DNA of 45,855 nucleotides from an uncultured OCS116 cluster bacterium (GTDB lineage Bacteria > Pseudomonadota > Alphaproteobacteria > Rhizobiales > TMED25), in NCBI GenBank assembly GCA_902633855.1, contig CACPHU010000002.1, forward strand, positions 115,001-160,855, in the 5' to 3' direction. Shown here piece after piece: positions 19,568-29,710 of the stretch (position 1 is the first letter of the stretch; the number at the start of each line of letters is the position of its first letter). Under the pieces are notes generated by a model that saw only the letters and a program-made list of their open reading frames with translations, was not told the origin of the DNA and searched no databases. The translations under genes and the position numbers were made by a program.

Positions 19568-21379
19568 ATGCCAGAAATCAAGGAAAATAATTTTTCTGAG
19601 ATCATCAAAAAAACGATAACAGAAGCCACAAGATCTATTGCCGAAGAGCCTGAGCTTGAAGTTATATTCAGTGATGAGCCGCCAAATATAAGTGGAAAGA
19701 AGATAAAATTAAGAGACCCTGGCGCATCCCTAAATAAGTCAGAACTTGCAGTCCTGCGCGGTAACGCAGATTTAATGGCATTGAAAATTAAAAATCATGA
19801 CCAAGAAATACATAGGAAATACCAACCCACATCACCTCAGGCACAAAAGTTATATGACTTAATTGAAGAGGCCAGAATAGAGGCCTTAGGCGCAGAAGAT
19901 ATGCCAGGTTGTGCGACAAATTTAAATGCAAGGAATATTGAAAATTATAGAAATTCAACTTTAAATAATGTCACGCATAAAGATGAGGCACCGATTGGAG
20001 AGGCTATCAGCTTAATTATCAGAGAAGCATTAACTGGTTTCGCACCACCTAGTAATACACGAAAATTTGTTGATATATGGAGACCGCATATAAATGAAAA
20101 AGCGCTTGAAGAGTTAAAAAAATTAAAGGATGAAATACATAATCAAGAGTTATTTGCAAGTCAAATACCGCAGCTGCTTGATGCTCTTGATATTGCAAGT
20201 AGCTTGGGAGATTCGGACCCATCCTCATCAAAAAATGAAGATGGAGAGAGTGATCTTGAGGGATCCGAGGAAGAAAATACTGAAATCAGTGACGAATTCG
20301 ATCCCGATGAGTCGGAAGTAATTGATGACGAGAGCACAGAAGAGCTTATTGACCTTGACGATTTAGAGGGCGCAGATGAAGAAGGCGAGGAAAGTTCGGC
20401 ACCAGATAGTAGCGGCGAAATTGATGACTCACAAAATTTGAGAAAGCAAGATTATAAGATTTACACAAATCAATACGATGAGATTATTAACGCAGAAGAA
20501 ATGGCCGATCTAGAAGAATTGGATAGGCTCAGGAATTATTTAGACAAACAGATATCAAATCTACAGGCAATCGTAGCAAGGTTAGCAAATAAGCTCCAAA
20601 GAAAATTGATGGCTCAACAAAATCGTTCATGGGACTTTGATTTGGAGGAAGGGGCACTCGATACTGCCAGATTGGTCCGTGTTGTAACAGATCCTATGCA
20701 TCCATTATCATTCAAAATGGAAAGAGATACAGATTTTAGAGATACCGTTGTTACATTGCTAATTGATAACTCTGGATCGATGAGAGGGCGCCCAATTATG
20801 GTTGCGGCAACTTGCGCAGATATATTAACGAGAACCCTAGAGCGATGTGGGGTAAAAGCAGAGGTTCTCGGTTTTACAACCAAGGCTTGGAAAGGTGGAC
20901 AATCTCGAGAATTATGGACTGATTCTGGAAAGCCTATGCGACCTGGAAGATTAAATGATCTTAGACACATTATATATAAATCAGCTGACGCACCTTGGAG
21001 AAGATCAAAACGAAACTTAGGTCTTATGATGAAAGAAGGTATATTAAAAGAAAATATTGACGGGGAAGCGCTTGAATGGGCATTCGAAAGGCTTCAAAAA
21101 AGACAAGAACAAAGAAAAATTATGATGGTCATATCAGATGGCGCCCCAGTTGATGATTCATCTTTATCTGTGAATTCTGGTAATTACCTCGAACTTCACC
21201 TAAAAAAAATCATAAATAAGATTGAAAACAACCAAGATGTTGAGCTTATTGCAATTGGGATAGGTCATGATGTAACACGGTATTATAAAAGAGCCGTTAC
21301 AATTATCGATGTTGAGGAGCTCGGTGGTGCAATGACAGAGAAGCTTGCTGAATTATTTGATGAGAATGAAAATAAATAA
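19568..21379 (+). CDS. cobT: CobT, aerobic cobaltochelatase VWA subunit
   Basis: CobT partners with CobS in the CobNST chelatase. The N-terminal 200 residues are the conserved cobalamin-biosynthesis domain. A very acidic low-complexity linker follows (about 215-290, rich in Asp, Glu and Ser), and the C-terminal von Willebrand A domain has the metal motif D400-N-S402-G-S404 (LIDNSGSM) and GLMMKEG. Length is 603, close to the family. The gene ends one base before the stop of the convergent VUT-transporter gene. Function is clear by family, while activity depends on a cobN elsewhere. Confidence 0.95.
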   Translation: MPEIKENNFSEIIKKTITEATRSIAEEPELEVIFSDEPPNISGKKIKLRDPGASLNKSELAVLRGNADLMALKIKNHDQEIHRKYQPTSPQAQKLYDLIEEARIEALGAEDMPGCATNLNARNIENYRNSTLNNVTHKDEAPIGEAISLIIREALTGFAPPSNTRKFVDIWRPHINEKALEELKKLKDEIHNQELFASQIPQLLDALDIASSLGDSDPSSSKNEDGESDLEGSEEENTEISDEFDPDESEVIDDESTEELIDLDDLEGADEEGEESSAPDSSGEIDDSQNLRKQDYKIYTNQYDEIINAEEMADLEELDRLRNYLDKQISNLQAIVARLANKLQRKLMAQQNRSWDFDLEEGALDTARLVRVVTDPMHPLSFKMERDTDFRDTVVTLLIDNSGSMRGRPIMVAATCADILTRTLERCGVKAEVLGFTTKAWKGGQSRELWTDSGKPMRPGRLNDLRHIIYKSADAPWRRSKRNLGLMMKEGILKENIDGEALEWAFERLQKRQEQRKIMMVISDGAPVDDSSLSVNSGNYLELHLKKIINKIENNQDVELIAIGIGHDVTRYYKRAVTIIDVEELGGAMTEKLAELFDENENK

Positions 21380-21988
21380 TTAAGCTTTTAATTTATTATT
21401 ATATCTATAATAGATCACCTTGAATGGAATCAATAACATCATAGCAACAAATAATTTAACGGCAAAATCACCAAATGCCCACATCAGCCATCGAGGAGAT
21501 TCTGCTAGTCCAGACAGAATTACAATATTTTCAGTAGCAAAGCTATCCTCATAACCCATCACTGAAAAAGTTACCGAAAAGGCAATTGTAAAAAATAGAA
21601 TTGTATCGATTATAGATCCAAGCGTGGAGGATACCAACGGAGCTTTCCACCACTGGAATTTACTTAACTTTGAAAAGATTTGTATATCAATTAATTGTGA
21701 TAATAAAAATGCACTGCCTGATGCGATAGCAATCCTTGGGGTTGCAAAATAAAAAGATAAAACGACGGCTGTAATAAATCCCCAATAGACAATTCTTCGT
21801 GCGGCTAATTCTCCATAAATTCTATTGGTTATATCTGTGATGAAAAATGCAACAGGATATGTAAATGCTGCCCATGTAAGTAAATCTTCTAAACCCCAGA
21901 TCATAACAGGATATTGAACTAAAATATTTGATATGAGTATTACGGTTACCATACATAGAATAAGAAGTAACCTTTTCCTATTCAACAT
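21380..21988 (-). CDS. VUT-family (YhhQ-like) queuosine precursor transporter
   Basis: A 202-residue integral membrane protein of the VUT/YhhQ family, with about six hydrophobic segments. The family motif FITDITNRIYGELAARRIVYWGF lies at about residues 49-71, and SSTLGSIIDTILFFTIAF at about 118-135. E. coli YhhQ takes up preQ0/preQ1 for queuosine in tRNA, the likely role here. Its start codon overlaps the rpmB stop by one base (TGATG), so translation is coupled to ribosomal protein L28. That link between tRNA modification and translation genes is suggestive only. Confidence 0.88.
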   Translation of the reverse strand: MLNRKRLLLILCMVTVILISNILVQYPVMIWGLEDLLTWAAFTYPVAFFITDITNRIYGELAARRIVYWGFITAVVLSFYFATPRIAIASGSAFLLSQLIDIQIFSKLSKFQWWKAPLVSSTLGSIIDTILFFTIAFSVTFSVMGYEDSFATENIVILSGLAESPRWLMWAFGDFAVKLFVAMMLLIPFKVIYYRYNNKLKA

Positions 21989-22281
21989 CAGCTTTGAGCA
22001 CCGTTTGCTGCTTTTTGAATACGCTTTTTGATTGATTGGGCTTTTGATGATAGATTCTCTTTCGATTCTTTCATGAGAAATTCATCAAGTCCACCTCTGT
22101 GCTCAACACTGCGAAGTGCCTTTGAAGATACTCTCAAATAAACCTTTTCATCTAACAAGCTACTTCGAAGTGTGACTTGGTGCAGATTAGGTAGGAATTT
22201 ACGGCGGTTTTTGTTATTAGCATGACTTACATTGTTACCAGACATCACAGCTTTACCTGTTAATTCACATTTTCTTGACAT
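21988..22281 (-). CDS. rpmB: Ribosomal protein L28
   Basis: L28 is a component of the large ribosomal subunit. The protein begins [20 protein letters not shown] and has [15 protein letters not shown] and [19 protein letters not shown], the alphaproteobacterial long form with a C-terminal extension of basic residues. I start at the ATG at 22281, preceded by GGAGATC, giving 97 residues; a longer frame from 22335 would add a leader not seen in L28. It is divergent from the DUF3108 gene. Confidence 0.95.
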   Translation of the reverse strand: MSRKCELTGKAVMSGNNVSHANNKNRRKFLPNLHQVTLRSSLLDEKVYLRVSSKALRSVEHRGGLDEFLMKESKENLSSKAQSIKKRIQKAANGAQS

Positions 22282-22437
22282 TTTTTGATCTCCGATTAAA
22301 GCACTAATAGACAGTATATAAACCCTCACCAACAATCCGTCAACTTCAATATTTATTATATTTGAATAAAAAAAATCTTGCTAACATAAATATAAAGTCA
22401 TACTTATTTTACTAATTCAAGTTAAGATCTGTCACTT

Positions 22438-23283
22438 ATGAAGCATATAATTCTTAAATTAACTGTCCAGCCAATTTTGGTTATTTTTATGATGACTATC
22501 ATTTTGTTATTTAACATGTATTCAATCGTGGATGGAAAAGAGTTTAACGATAGATTTGAATATGATATTGAAAAAAGATACTTCATTGACGATCAAATAA
22601 ATCTAGAATACGACATCAAATCACTGGGATTAAAAATTGCAAAACTTAACTTTGAAGTTAACTTTGGAGAAGCACAGTACTTTTCAAGCGCCACCGTTCA
22701 AACGCAAGGTATTGGAGATCTTTTCTCAAATTCAATTTGGACATTCTCAGCAAGGGGTACATTGGGTAAAAATGATATAAAACCAAAATTTTATAATAAC
22801 CATATTGAAACAAAAAAAGGTGTTGGTCATGTAAGTATAGTTTATCGAAACGGAAAACATAACATATTGGCACGACCAGAAATAAAGGAAAATAAACTTA
22901 TAAGGCTTTATGAAAGACTGAACGTACAAACTATAGACCCAATTTCAAGCATGATTGAAATGTCTATGTATCACAATAAAGATATTTGCACAGGAGAATG
23001 GGAAGTTACTGATGGAAGAAGAATATTTTCAATACAGTTTGAACAAGTACTCGACCAAAATATTTGTAGTGCAAAATTCATGCCACTTGTTGGATTTTCT
23101 GATAAAGAAATGAAGAGATATGAAGATAATCCTGTACCACTTTTCATGCTGCAGCTCATGAAAATTACTATCAAAGATGAATTTATATTCTTAATACCAA
23201 TCAGCATAAATGCAAGTGAGGGTATTTCTGGATCAATTGACTTGGTTGACTTATCAATAAATGGTAAATCTATAGTTTTTTGA
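22438..23283 (+). CDS. DUF3108 domain protein with N-terminal membrane anchor
   Basis: A 281-residue exported or anchored protein of the DUF3108 family. Residues 10-32 are a hydrophobic signal-anchor (IILLFNMYS near its end), and the rest is beta-rich: LEYDIKSLGLKIAKLNFEVNF, then IWTFSARGTLGKNDIKP, and YERLNVQTIDPISSMIEM. The family is common next to rpmB in alphaproteobacteria and is predicted periplasmic or outer-membrane associated; its molecular role is not known. Two cysteines (in DICTGEW and NICSAKF) could form a disulfide in the periplasm. Confidence 0.82.
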   Translation: MKHIILKLTVQPILVIFMMTIILLFNMYSIVDGKEFNDRFEYDIEKRYFIDDQINLEYDIKSLGLKIAKLNFEVNFGEAQYFSSATVQTQGIGDLFSNSIWTFSARGTLGKNDIKPKFYNNHIETKKGVGHVSIVYRNGKHNILARPEIKENKLIRLYERLNVQTIDPISSMIEMSMYHNKDICTGEWEVTDGRRIFSIQFEQVLDQNICSAKFMPLVGFSDKEMKRYEDNPVPLFMLQLMKITIKDEFIFLIPISINASEGISGSIDLVDLSINGKSIVF

Positions 23284-23418
23284 ATATTTTTATATGTACT
23301 AATCAAAATTAATGTACTAAATGTAGTATGGAACAAAAAATGAATTAGTATATATCACTGATTCGGACATGATTTGTTCCTCCAATGTTCTATTTTCATA
23401 AATCTTTTGTTAATTACA

Positions 23419-25902
23419 ATGATGAGTAGAAAAGCAAATCCAAAAATAAAAGCAATATTGGGTCCGACTAATACTGGTAAAACTCATCAGGCAATCAATA
23501 TGATGCTTGGCTATGACACAGGTATGATTGGAGTTCCATTGAGACTCCTTGCACGCGAGCTATATGATAAGATATCGAGTAAAATTGGTGCACAGTCGGT
23601 TGCGCTTATCACTGGCGAAGAAAAATATATACCAAAGTTTCCAAAATATTATATATGCACAGTTGAAGCAATGCCAACAGATTTACCTGTTGAGTTTATT
23701 GCAATTGACGAAATACAACTCGCAAATGATATTGAGCGCGGGCATGTATTCACAAAGAGAATATTTGAAGCGAGGGGATCAATTGAGACTGTATTTCTAG
23801 GTTCTGAAACAATAGAGATGATATTAAAAAAAATCATCCCAGACATCGAAGTCATAAAAAAAACAAGATTTTCAAAATTAACATATGAAAATTCAAAAAA
23901 GGTCTCAAGATTAAGAAAGAGAACAGCAATAATTGCATTTTCCATAAATCGTGTGTATGAAATTGCTGATTTTGTGAGACAGCAAAATGGAGGTGCGGCA
24001 GTGGTTCTTGGAGCTTTATCTCCAAGAACACGCAATTCCCAAGTTGAATTATATCAGTCAGGGCAAGCAGACTATCTAGTTGCCACTGATGCGATTGGGA
24101 TGGGATTAAATATGGATATTGACCATATCGCGTTCGACTCAATCAAAAAATTTGATGGAAATAAATACAGATATCTGTACCCTCATGAAGTTGGACAAAT
24201 TGCAGGTCGTGCAGGGAGATATATGAATAATGGCACTTTCTGTATGACATATCCAAACCCTGAATTAGATCCCAACATTGTAAGTTCAGTAGAGAACCAT
24301 AAGTTTGCTACAGTTGATAATATTAAATGGCGTAATGGCAATATAAAGTTCAATTCCATTACTAGTATGCTCGATTGCTTGAACGAAAAACCAGATTTGC
24401 CTTACCTTAAATCGGTTAAACCTAGTGAGGATCAGCAAACATTAGAATATATCAATGAGAACAAGTTATTAAGTGATAGAAAATTAAAAATTGACGAATT
24501 AAGGCTGCTGTGGGATCTCTGCCAGATACCAGACTATAGGCAAACCGGCATAGATAACCATGCAAAAATAGTACTAAAGATTTTCTATGATATAACAGAG
24601 TCAGGTGGATATGTGGATGAAGAATGGTTTGATAAGGAAGTAAAATATTGCGCAAAATATAATGGTGATATCGATGGCTTATCGAATAAAATTTCTTTCA
24701 TCAGAACATGTAACTTCATAGCGAATAAAAGTGGCTGGGTTCAGGACTCAAAGCATTGGCAGAAGAAAACAAGAACCATTGAAGATAAACTATCCGATAA
24801 ATTGCATGATAGACTTATGCAAAGATTTATTGATAAAAGGACTAGTATCCTTGTTAATTATACAGACCTAAAAAATATTAAAGTAGATGAAAAGAATAAA
24901 ATTAATGTTGGAAATATTTCCTTGGGTACAGTTGAAGGATTGAAATTTAAACATCAATCAACAGCTAAATTAAATAAATCAGCAAAAAGTAAGCTAAATA
25001 ATATCATACACACAAAAATAAACGAGCAGGCAAGAATTATACTTGTGTCAGATAATGTCGATTTCCAACTTTCAAATACGAATGAGTTGTTATGGAAAAA
25101 TATGCCAATTGCATCAATATCAAGAAGCTCAAATATTTTGCTACCAAAAATTCAACTGTTGGCTGATGATTTTCTTGATGCAAATAATAGAAAGAAATTA
25201 CAAAATAAGCTCGAGAATTGGCTTTCTTTTCACATTAAGAAGGTGCTGCCAGGGCTTGTAAAGTTTAATAATGCGAAGCTTAAAAGCCCTCTCTCAGCAA
25301 TACAATTTTCAATAATAGAGAATCTAGGAGTAATTCAGAAAAGTAAGCTTGGGATAGAATTTGATCAGCTTACAAAAGAGGAAAAAAGGGAGCTTCGATC
25401 ATATGGTATATTTATTGGTGAAAATTTTTTATACTTTAAAAAAATATTTGAAGATAATGAATTCTCACTCAGACTTAAATTATATAACATCAATGTCGGT
25501 AACTCTTACGCTCACGGACAGATAAGGAATGAGAAGATTATTGAGAATAAGCCAGATACAATTTTTTACCAAAATCTAGGCTACTTTGATTCTAGTAATC
25601 GGTATATAAGACCTGACCTTGTAGAAAATATGCTATCTACTATCAGAGAAAAGATGCAAAAAGAAAAATCTTCTAAATTCATACTTGATAATGAACTGAT
25701 AAAGAAAATGGAACTGAAAAAAAATTTAACAGAGAAGCTACTTCGAGATCTTGGTTTTATCAAAATTAAAAATACCAAAAAAGATAATGATCAATTTTGG
25801 ATAAAGAAAAAAATAAACGAGATGCCGTATAATGAGTTTGAGTATAGTGAGATTAATCCATTTTCAGTATTAAAAAAATTTAACAATGCTTCAAATCATT
25901 AG
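23419..25902 (+). CDS. SUV3-like ATP-dependent RNA helicase
   Basis: A superfamily-2 helicase resembling the mitochondrial degradosome helicase SUV3. Walker A is ILGPTNTGKTHQA (about 13-25 from the chosen start). The DEAD-box equivalent is AIDEIQLANDIERGHVFTKRI, and the C-terminal helicase motif includes VATDAIGMGLNMDIDHIAF and GQIAGRAGRYMNNGTF. The SUV3 C-terminal region follows, then a long Lys- and Asn-rich tail. I use the ATG at 23419; 15 codons upstream are open but hydrophobic and unlike the family. It probably unwinds structured RNA during decay. In many alphaproteobacteria an S4-domain protein separates it from fdxA; here it does not. Confidence 0.9.
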   Translation: MMSRKANPKIKAILGPTNTGKTHQAINMMLGYDTGMIGVPLRLLARELYDKISSKIGAQSVALITGEEKYIPKFPKYYICTVEAMPTDLPVEFIAIDEIQLANDIERGHVFTKRIFEARGSIETVFLGSETIEMILKKIIPDIEVIKKTRFSKLTYENSKKVSRLRKRTAIIAFSINRVYEIADFVRQQNGGAAVVLGALSPRTRNSQVELYQSGQADYLVATDAIGMGLNMDIDHIAFDSIKKFDGNKYRYLYPHEVGQIAGRAGRYMNNGTFCMTYPNPELDPNIVSSVENHKFATVDNIKWRNGNIKFNSITSMLDCLNEKPDLPYLKSVKPSEDQQTLEYINENKLLSDRKLKIDELRLLWDLCQIPDYRQTGIDNHAKIVLKIFYDITESGGYVDEEWFDKEVKYCAKYNGDIDGLSNKISFIRTCNFIANKSGWVQDSKHWQKKTRTIEDKLSDKLHDRLMQRFIDKRTSILVNYTDLKNIKVDEKNKINVGNISLGTVEGLKFKHQSTAKLNKSAKSKLNNIIHTKINEQARIILVSDNVDFQLSNTNELLWKNMPIASISRSSNILLPKIQLLADDFLDANNRKKLQNKLENWLSFHIKKVLPGLVKFNNAKLKSPLSAIQFSIIENLGVIQKSKLGIEFDQLTKEEKRELRSYGIFIGENFLYFKKIFEDNEFSLRLKLYNINVGNSYAHGQIRNEKIIENKPDTIFYQNLGYFDSSNRYIRPDLVENMLSTIREKMQKEKSSKFILDNELIKKMELKKNLTEKLLRDLGFIKIKNTKKDNDQFWIKKKINEMPYNEFEYSEINPFSVLKKFNNASNH

Positions 25903-25966
25903 ATTTTTCTGCTATAAGTATTCATCTCATGGTTCATGAAAAGTTAATATCCATAGAAAGACATAG

Positions 25967-26305
25967 ATGACCTACGTTGTAAATCAAGCCTGTATTAAAT
26001 GTAAATATATGGATTGTGTTGAAGTTTGTCCTGTCGATTGCTTTTATGAAGGGGAAAATATGCTAGTTATTCACCCTGACGAATGCATTGATTGCGGTGT
26101 TTGTGAACCCGAATGTCCTGCTGAAGCAATTCTTCCCGACACAGAACCAGGTATGGAAGAATACCTTGAACTAAACAAGAAATATTCTGAAATTTGGCCA
26201 AATATAACGATGAAAAAAGACTCACCAGTTGATGCTGATGAATTTAAGGACAAGAAAAATAAATTACAGGAATATTTTTCAGAAAAACCTGGAACCGGAG
26301 ACTGA
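25967..26305 (+). CDS. fdxA: FdxA, 7Fe ferredoxin
   Basis: A 112-residue seven-iron ferredoxin with a [3Fe-4S] and a [4Fe-4S] cluster. The cysteines lie in [21 protein letters not shown] (about 9-29) and [17 protein letters not shown], the FdxA layout. The C-terminal 55 residues are the usual alpha-helical extension ending in a lysine-rich tail. It carries low-potential electrons in the cytoplasm, with partner enzymes unknown. It lies 64 bases after the helicase and 22 before carD, a conserved trio. Confidence 0.95.
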   Translation: MTYVVNQACIKCKYMDCVEVCPVDCFYEGENMLVIHPDECIDCGVCEPECPAEAILPDTEPGMEEYLELNKKYSEIWPNITMKKDSPVDADEFKDKKNKLQEYFSEKPGTGD

Positions 26306-26327
26306 TTAAAATAAGGAAGCTTAAATA

Positions 26328-26864
26328 ATGGCAAACAAGGTAAATAAGAATTACAAAATAAACGAATATGTGGTTTATCCATCACACGGGGTGGGTAAGA
26401 TTACCGATATAGTTGAACAAGAAATAGCCGGAATGAAACTCGAACTATATGTCATTTACTTTGAAGAAGATAAGATGACACTCAGAGTACCAACAAATAA
26501 AGTAGAGTCGACAGGTATGAGGGCGATATCAGACACAAATTTGATAGATGAAGCATTTTCAATTCTTAAAAGTAATGCAAAAGTAAAAAAAACAATGTGG
26601 AGCAGACGAGCTCAAGAGTATGAAACCAAAATCAATTCGGGTGATATTATTGCCTTGTCCGAAGTTGTAAGAGACTTACATAGAAACCCGAGCCAATCTG
26701 AGCAATCATACTCCGAAAGGCAATTATATGAATCAGCACTTGATCGTCTTGCAAAAGAAGTCTCAAGAGCGCGTGGTATAAAAGAAATTGAAGCAGTTAC
26801 AAATATTGAAGGTCAACTTGCAAAAAATAGCAAGAATGCTGCTGCTGCTGCTGCTTCTAATTAG
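26328..26864 (+). CDS. carD: CarD-family transcription regulator
   Basis: CarD binds RNA polymerase beta and stabilises open promoter complexes, notably at rRNA promoters. The N-terminal Tudor-like RNAP-interaction domain is VVYPSHGVGKITDIVEQEIAGMKLELYVIYFEEDKMTLRVP in spirit (about 14-54). The C-terminal helical DNA-binding part contains the conserved MWSRRAQEYETKINSGD segment. AAGGA precedes the ATG. Near the end a six-fold GCT repeat (26838-26855) encodes a polyalanine run before the last residues. Length is 178, normal. Confidence 0.93.
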   Translation: MANKVNKNYKINEYVVYPSHGVGKITDIVEQEIAGMKLELYVIYFEEDKMTLRVPTNKVESTGMRAISDTNLIDEAFSILKSNAKVKKTMWSRRAQEYETKINSGDIIALSEVVRDLHRNPSQSEQSYSERQLYESALDRLAKEVSRARGIKEIEAVTNIEGQLAKNSKNAAAAAASN

Positions 26865-26898
26865 TCATTTAGCCTGGCTGTAACAATTAAAGCGAACA

Positions 26899-27846
26899 AT
26901 GACCCCACTTAAAAAAATTAATATTTTGGGTGGCGACTACGAATTTACGCTCAATATTTCAGGCCCAATGGACAACTATGATCTAGACTACGTGCCATCA
27001 GACCTACCAGATATATATAAAAAAATACTAAATCAGGAAAGTTTTCAAGTGTCGGAGTTCTCATTATCAAACTATTGCATGATGCGTGAGCGAGATATTT
27101 GCCAAATGACAGCAATACCTGTCTTTGTTAATCGAGGTTTTCGACATGGTATAATTTGGGTTCGAAAAGATAGTAATTTAAATAGTGCAACTGATTTAGA
27201 GAATTGTAAGGTTGGTATAAAGGAATATTCACAAACAGCTGCAGTATGGCTTCGCGGTATACTGTTAGAAGAATATGACCTACACTGGAGCTCTATTAAT
27301 TGGTATGCAAACAAGAAACAGAGATTTGTTCCACCAACCCAAGCAAATGTGAAGCTTATCAGTAAAGATCCCGAGGAATTAGTGATAAATGGAGAGCTTG
27401 ATGCATATGTTGCTCCTAGACCATTTGATAGTAAGAAATCACCAAAGGATAGGGTTTTGAGACCGCTTATAAATAACTACATGGAAATAGAAAGAAAATA
27501 TTTTGAGACGAGTGCTATATACCCAATAAATCACTGCGTGATGATTCATAGAGATACATACAGTGCATATCCTGATCTTGGAAAGATCTTATTTAGCGCC
27601 TATAGCCAGAGTAAAAAAAGAGCCCTGAAACGAAGATTAGGATCTACGTTACTTCCATGGGCTGATAGAAAATGGGTTGATATTCTTGATATATTTGGTG
27701 GAGACCCATATCCATTTGGACTAAATGATATAAATAGAAAGAATGTAAACAAATTAGTAGAGTATTTATACGAACAAAAGTTGATAAAAAATCGAATAAA
27801 GATTGATGATTTATTTCCAGAGGACTCCATTAACTGGTCAGAATAA
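26899..27846 (+). CDS. Pht5-like (4,5-dihydroxyphthalate decarboxylase family) periplasmic-binding-fold protein
   Basis: A 315-residue protein of the family named after 4,5-dihydroxyphthalate decarboxylase, built on an NMT1/THI5-like type 2 periplasmic-binding fold. Conserved pieces are LNISGPMDNYD at the start, FSLSNYCMMRERDICQMTAIPVF, GIIWVRKDSNLNSATDLENCKVG and VWLRGILLEEYDL. No signal peptide is visible, so it is cytoplasmic and acts as an enzyme or ligand binder, not a transporter subunit. The family is broad and most members have no proven substrate, so no decarboxylase activity is claimed. It converges on the MOSC gene with six bases between stops. Confidence 0.75.
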   Translation: MTPLKKINILGGDYEFTLNISGPMDNYDLDYVPSDLPDIYKKILNQESFQVSEFSLSNYCMMRERDICQMTAIPVFVNRGFRHGIIWVRKDSNLNSATDLENCKVGIKEYSQTAAVWLRGILLEEYDLHWSSINWYANKKQRFVPPTQANVKLISKDPEELVINGELDAYVAPRPFDSKKSPKDRVLRPLINNYMEIERKYFETSAIYPINHCVMIHRDTYSAYPDLGKILFSAYSQSKKRALKRRLGSTLLPWADRKWVDILDIFGGDPYPFGLNDINRKNVNKLVEYLYEQKLIKNRIKIDDLFPEDSINWSE

Positions 27847-27852
27847 TCAAAA

Positions 27853-28404
27853 TTAGACAATATCCAACTTAATGAATGGCTTCTCTGGTAATAAAACTTC
27901 TATGGTATCTGAAACACTTACAATTCCACCCATCTTAACAATTGTCATTATACCTGTTTTTCTAACAAGGCTCCCTTCATCATCTTTCGATATCATTTTT
28001 TTTAAAAGACCACTTCTAAAATCTTCGATTTGTCGACATGGATTTCTAAGTCCGGTAACTTCAAGTATAACCGATTCACCGATCTTTAACTGTGTATGTT
28101 TGGGTAAATTAATCAGATCAATACCCGAAGTGGTAATATTCTCACCTAAATCTCCAGGTTTAATTACATACCCTTCTTGGGTCAGTTCAGTAAATAATTC
28201 ACTAGCTATAAGATGCACCTGCCTTATATTCAGCTGCGTTGGGTCCTTCTTGACTCGAGATCTATGTTTAACATATTTTCCTGCATGAGCATCACCATCG
28301 ACACCATGCATAGTAATTAACCGTACCTTCTCCTGAATTTCTTTTGAAAATTCATGCGTACTTTTTTTACTTACAGAACACACCTTTCCAATTTTTGGAT
28401 CCAT
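27853..28404 (-). CDS. MOSC domain protein
   Basis: A 183-residue MOSC-domain protein (molybdenum cofactor sulfurase C-terminal fold). The signature is VDGDAHAGK, followed by RQVHLIASELF and PGDLGENITTSGIDL, and the conserved cysteine lies in TGLRNPCRQIEDF (about residue 120), where MOSC proteins place the sulfur-carrying cysteine. Stand-alone MOSC proteins such as YiiM act in molybdenum-dependent detoxification or sulfur transfer. Its neighbours, the Pht5-like protein and the Kdo-transferase-like gene, do not define the role. No molybdenum-cofactor genes are in the window. Confidence 0.87.
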   Translation of the reverse strand: MDPKIGKVCSVSKKSTHEFSKEIQEKVRLITMHGVDGDAHAGKYVKHRSRVKKDPTQLNIRQVHLIASELFTELTQEGYVIKPGDLGENITTSGIDLINLPKHTQLKIGESVILEVTGLRNPCRQIEDFRSGLLKKMISKDDEGSLVRKTGIMTIVKMGGIVSVSDTIEVLLPEKPFIKLDIV

Positions 28405-28444
28405 TAGTAAGCCTCCACATTAAAAAAAATCACTACAAAATCAT

Positions 28445-29578
28445 TCATTTTGCGTAAATTTTTACAATATTTTCAATCTTCTGTAAAGTATCAGACGGCA
28501 AGTTATTAAAGTAACCATGAAAAAGATACTTATTCCATATATAACCTAAAAACTGTATTCTTAATCTCTCATTAGGTAGCCAGCCTTCATCCATGATAAA
28601 CTCATTTAATTTTTTTATATTGTTGGCGTGCCTTACAAGGCCGTTTACATTATAACATGCATCAGCAAGTGTTATAACTGGCTTACCAAATAATAACGCC
28701 TCGATACCAACTGTTGAATTCAGTGTTATAACAAGCCGTGCATTTTTTATTAGTTCCTCTGTGCTATTGCCATTGGCAATAAGTATATTTTTTCTTGGAG
28801 GGTATTTTCCAGCTATAGATTGCTTAAAACTTGGGTGCTCCTTAATTACAAAATTTTTATCTGGATATTTGGCGGCAAATGATATTATTAAGTTCATAAA
28901 ATCATCCATCGTCTTTATCCATCTCGAATGAACCCTAATCTGTTGATCTGACGGAATTTGAAAGGGGAGAAATATATAGTCATCTGGCAGCGGGGTAAAT
29001 GGATAGCTAACCTTTAATTTTCTGACTTGAACCTTGGTCGGTAAATCTTGTACCCCATAGTTTGGTTGATTTAGATAATACTCAGGCTCTCTTGGTAATG
29101 AGTTGGCTGCATTTACTCCACGGCAATCTATTTGCAGTGTATTTGGGAAAAAACCATTCTCGATATAAACACGCCTGTGATTTGTCTTGATGTCATCAAA
29201 AATATTATCAGGTGATATGGACCCATTAAAGATTAGAAAAGTTAGTTCATCCTCTTTATTATTATCTGCTAAAATTTTTAATAGCCTTTTCAACAATGAG
29301 GCCTGTAATGTCTTGTATAAAATATAGGGCTTGTTGATCAATCGCAGTTTAAATATTTTTGGGTAATCAACCTGTTTCCTATAAACATTCCCCGCAATCA
29401 ACTCCGAGCAACTACAATCATTGATTCCAAAAACTACTGAGGATAGTATGTTGGGCGCTTTATTTCTGTATAAATTAATTATAATGGACAATACATTTGT
29501 CCTGACAGTAATTACTCTATTTTTTTCTATCATGCCAAAATTACGCATCACAGATCTGTCTAATTTTAAAAATTTCAT
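28445..29578 (-). CDS. Capsule polysaccharide biosynthesis (KpsC/KpsS Kdo-transferase-like) protein
   Basis: A 377-residue protein of the capsule polysaccharide biosynthesis family, which includes the beta-Kdo transferases KpsC and KpsS that start capsule chains on lipid. The diagnostic block is about residues 196-215, YIFLPFQIPSDQQIRVHSRW. FVIKEHPSF (about 247) and VITLNSTVGIEALLFGKPVITL (about 283-304) follow, the GT-B-like nucleotide-sugar region. The N-terminal 150 residues are less conserved. It stands alone, with no kps or lipopolysaccharide genes near it, just upstream of the tRNA island edge. It may use another acceptor, and the glycosyl transfer is inferred from the family. Confidence 0.8.
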   Translation of the reverse strand: MKFLKLDRSVMRNFGMIEKNRVITVRTNVLSIIINLYRNKAPNILSSVVFGINDCSCSELIAGNVYRKQVDYPKIFKLRLINKPYILYKTLQASLLKRLLKILADNNKEDELTFLIFNGSISPDNIFDDIKTNHRRVYIENGFFPNTLQIDCRGVNAANSLPREPEYYLNQPNYGVQDLPTKVQVRKLKVSYPFTPLPDDYIFLPFQIPSDQQIRVHSRWIKTMDDFMNLIISFAAKYPDKNFVIKEHPSFKQSIAGKYPPRKNILIANGNSTEELIKNARLVITLNSTVGIEALLFGKPVITLADACYNVNGLVRHANNIKKLNEFIMDEGWLPNERLRIQFLGYIWNKYLFHGYFNNLPSDTLQKIENIVKIYAK

Positions 29579-29710
29579 ACTGCTTTATTGTTAGATCTAT
29601 CTTTTAATTAATTATATCAATTACAATTGAATATAATATATTTTTATTTTCTAATTCGATCTGAAAAGCCTATAGACCACGAAATAAACATTCGTTATTA
29701 TCAATCAAGT

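Noticed and set aside
26838-26855. Six-fold GCT repeat near the end of carD
   Set aside because: It is a short in-frame polyalanine run; slippage would change only the tail, so it is noted in the gene entry but not treated as a phase-variable switch.
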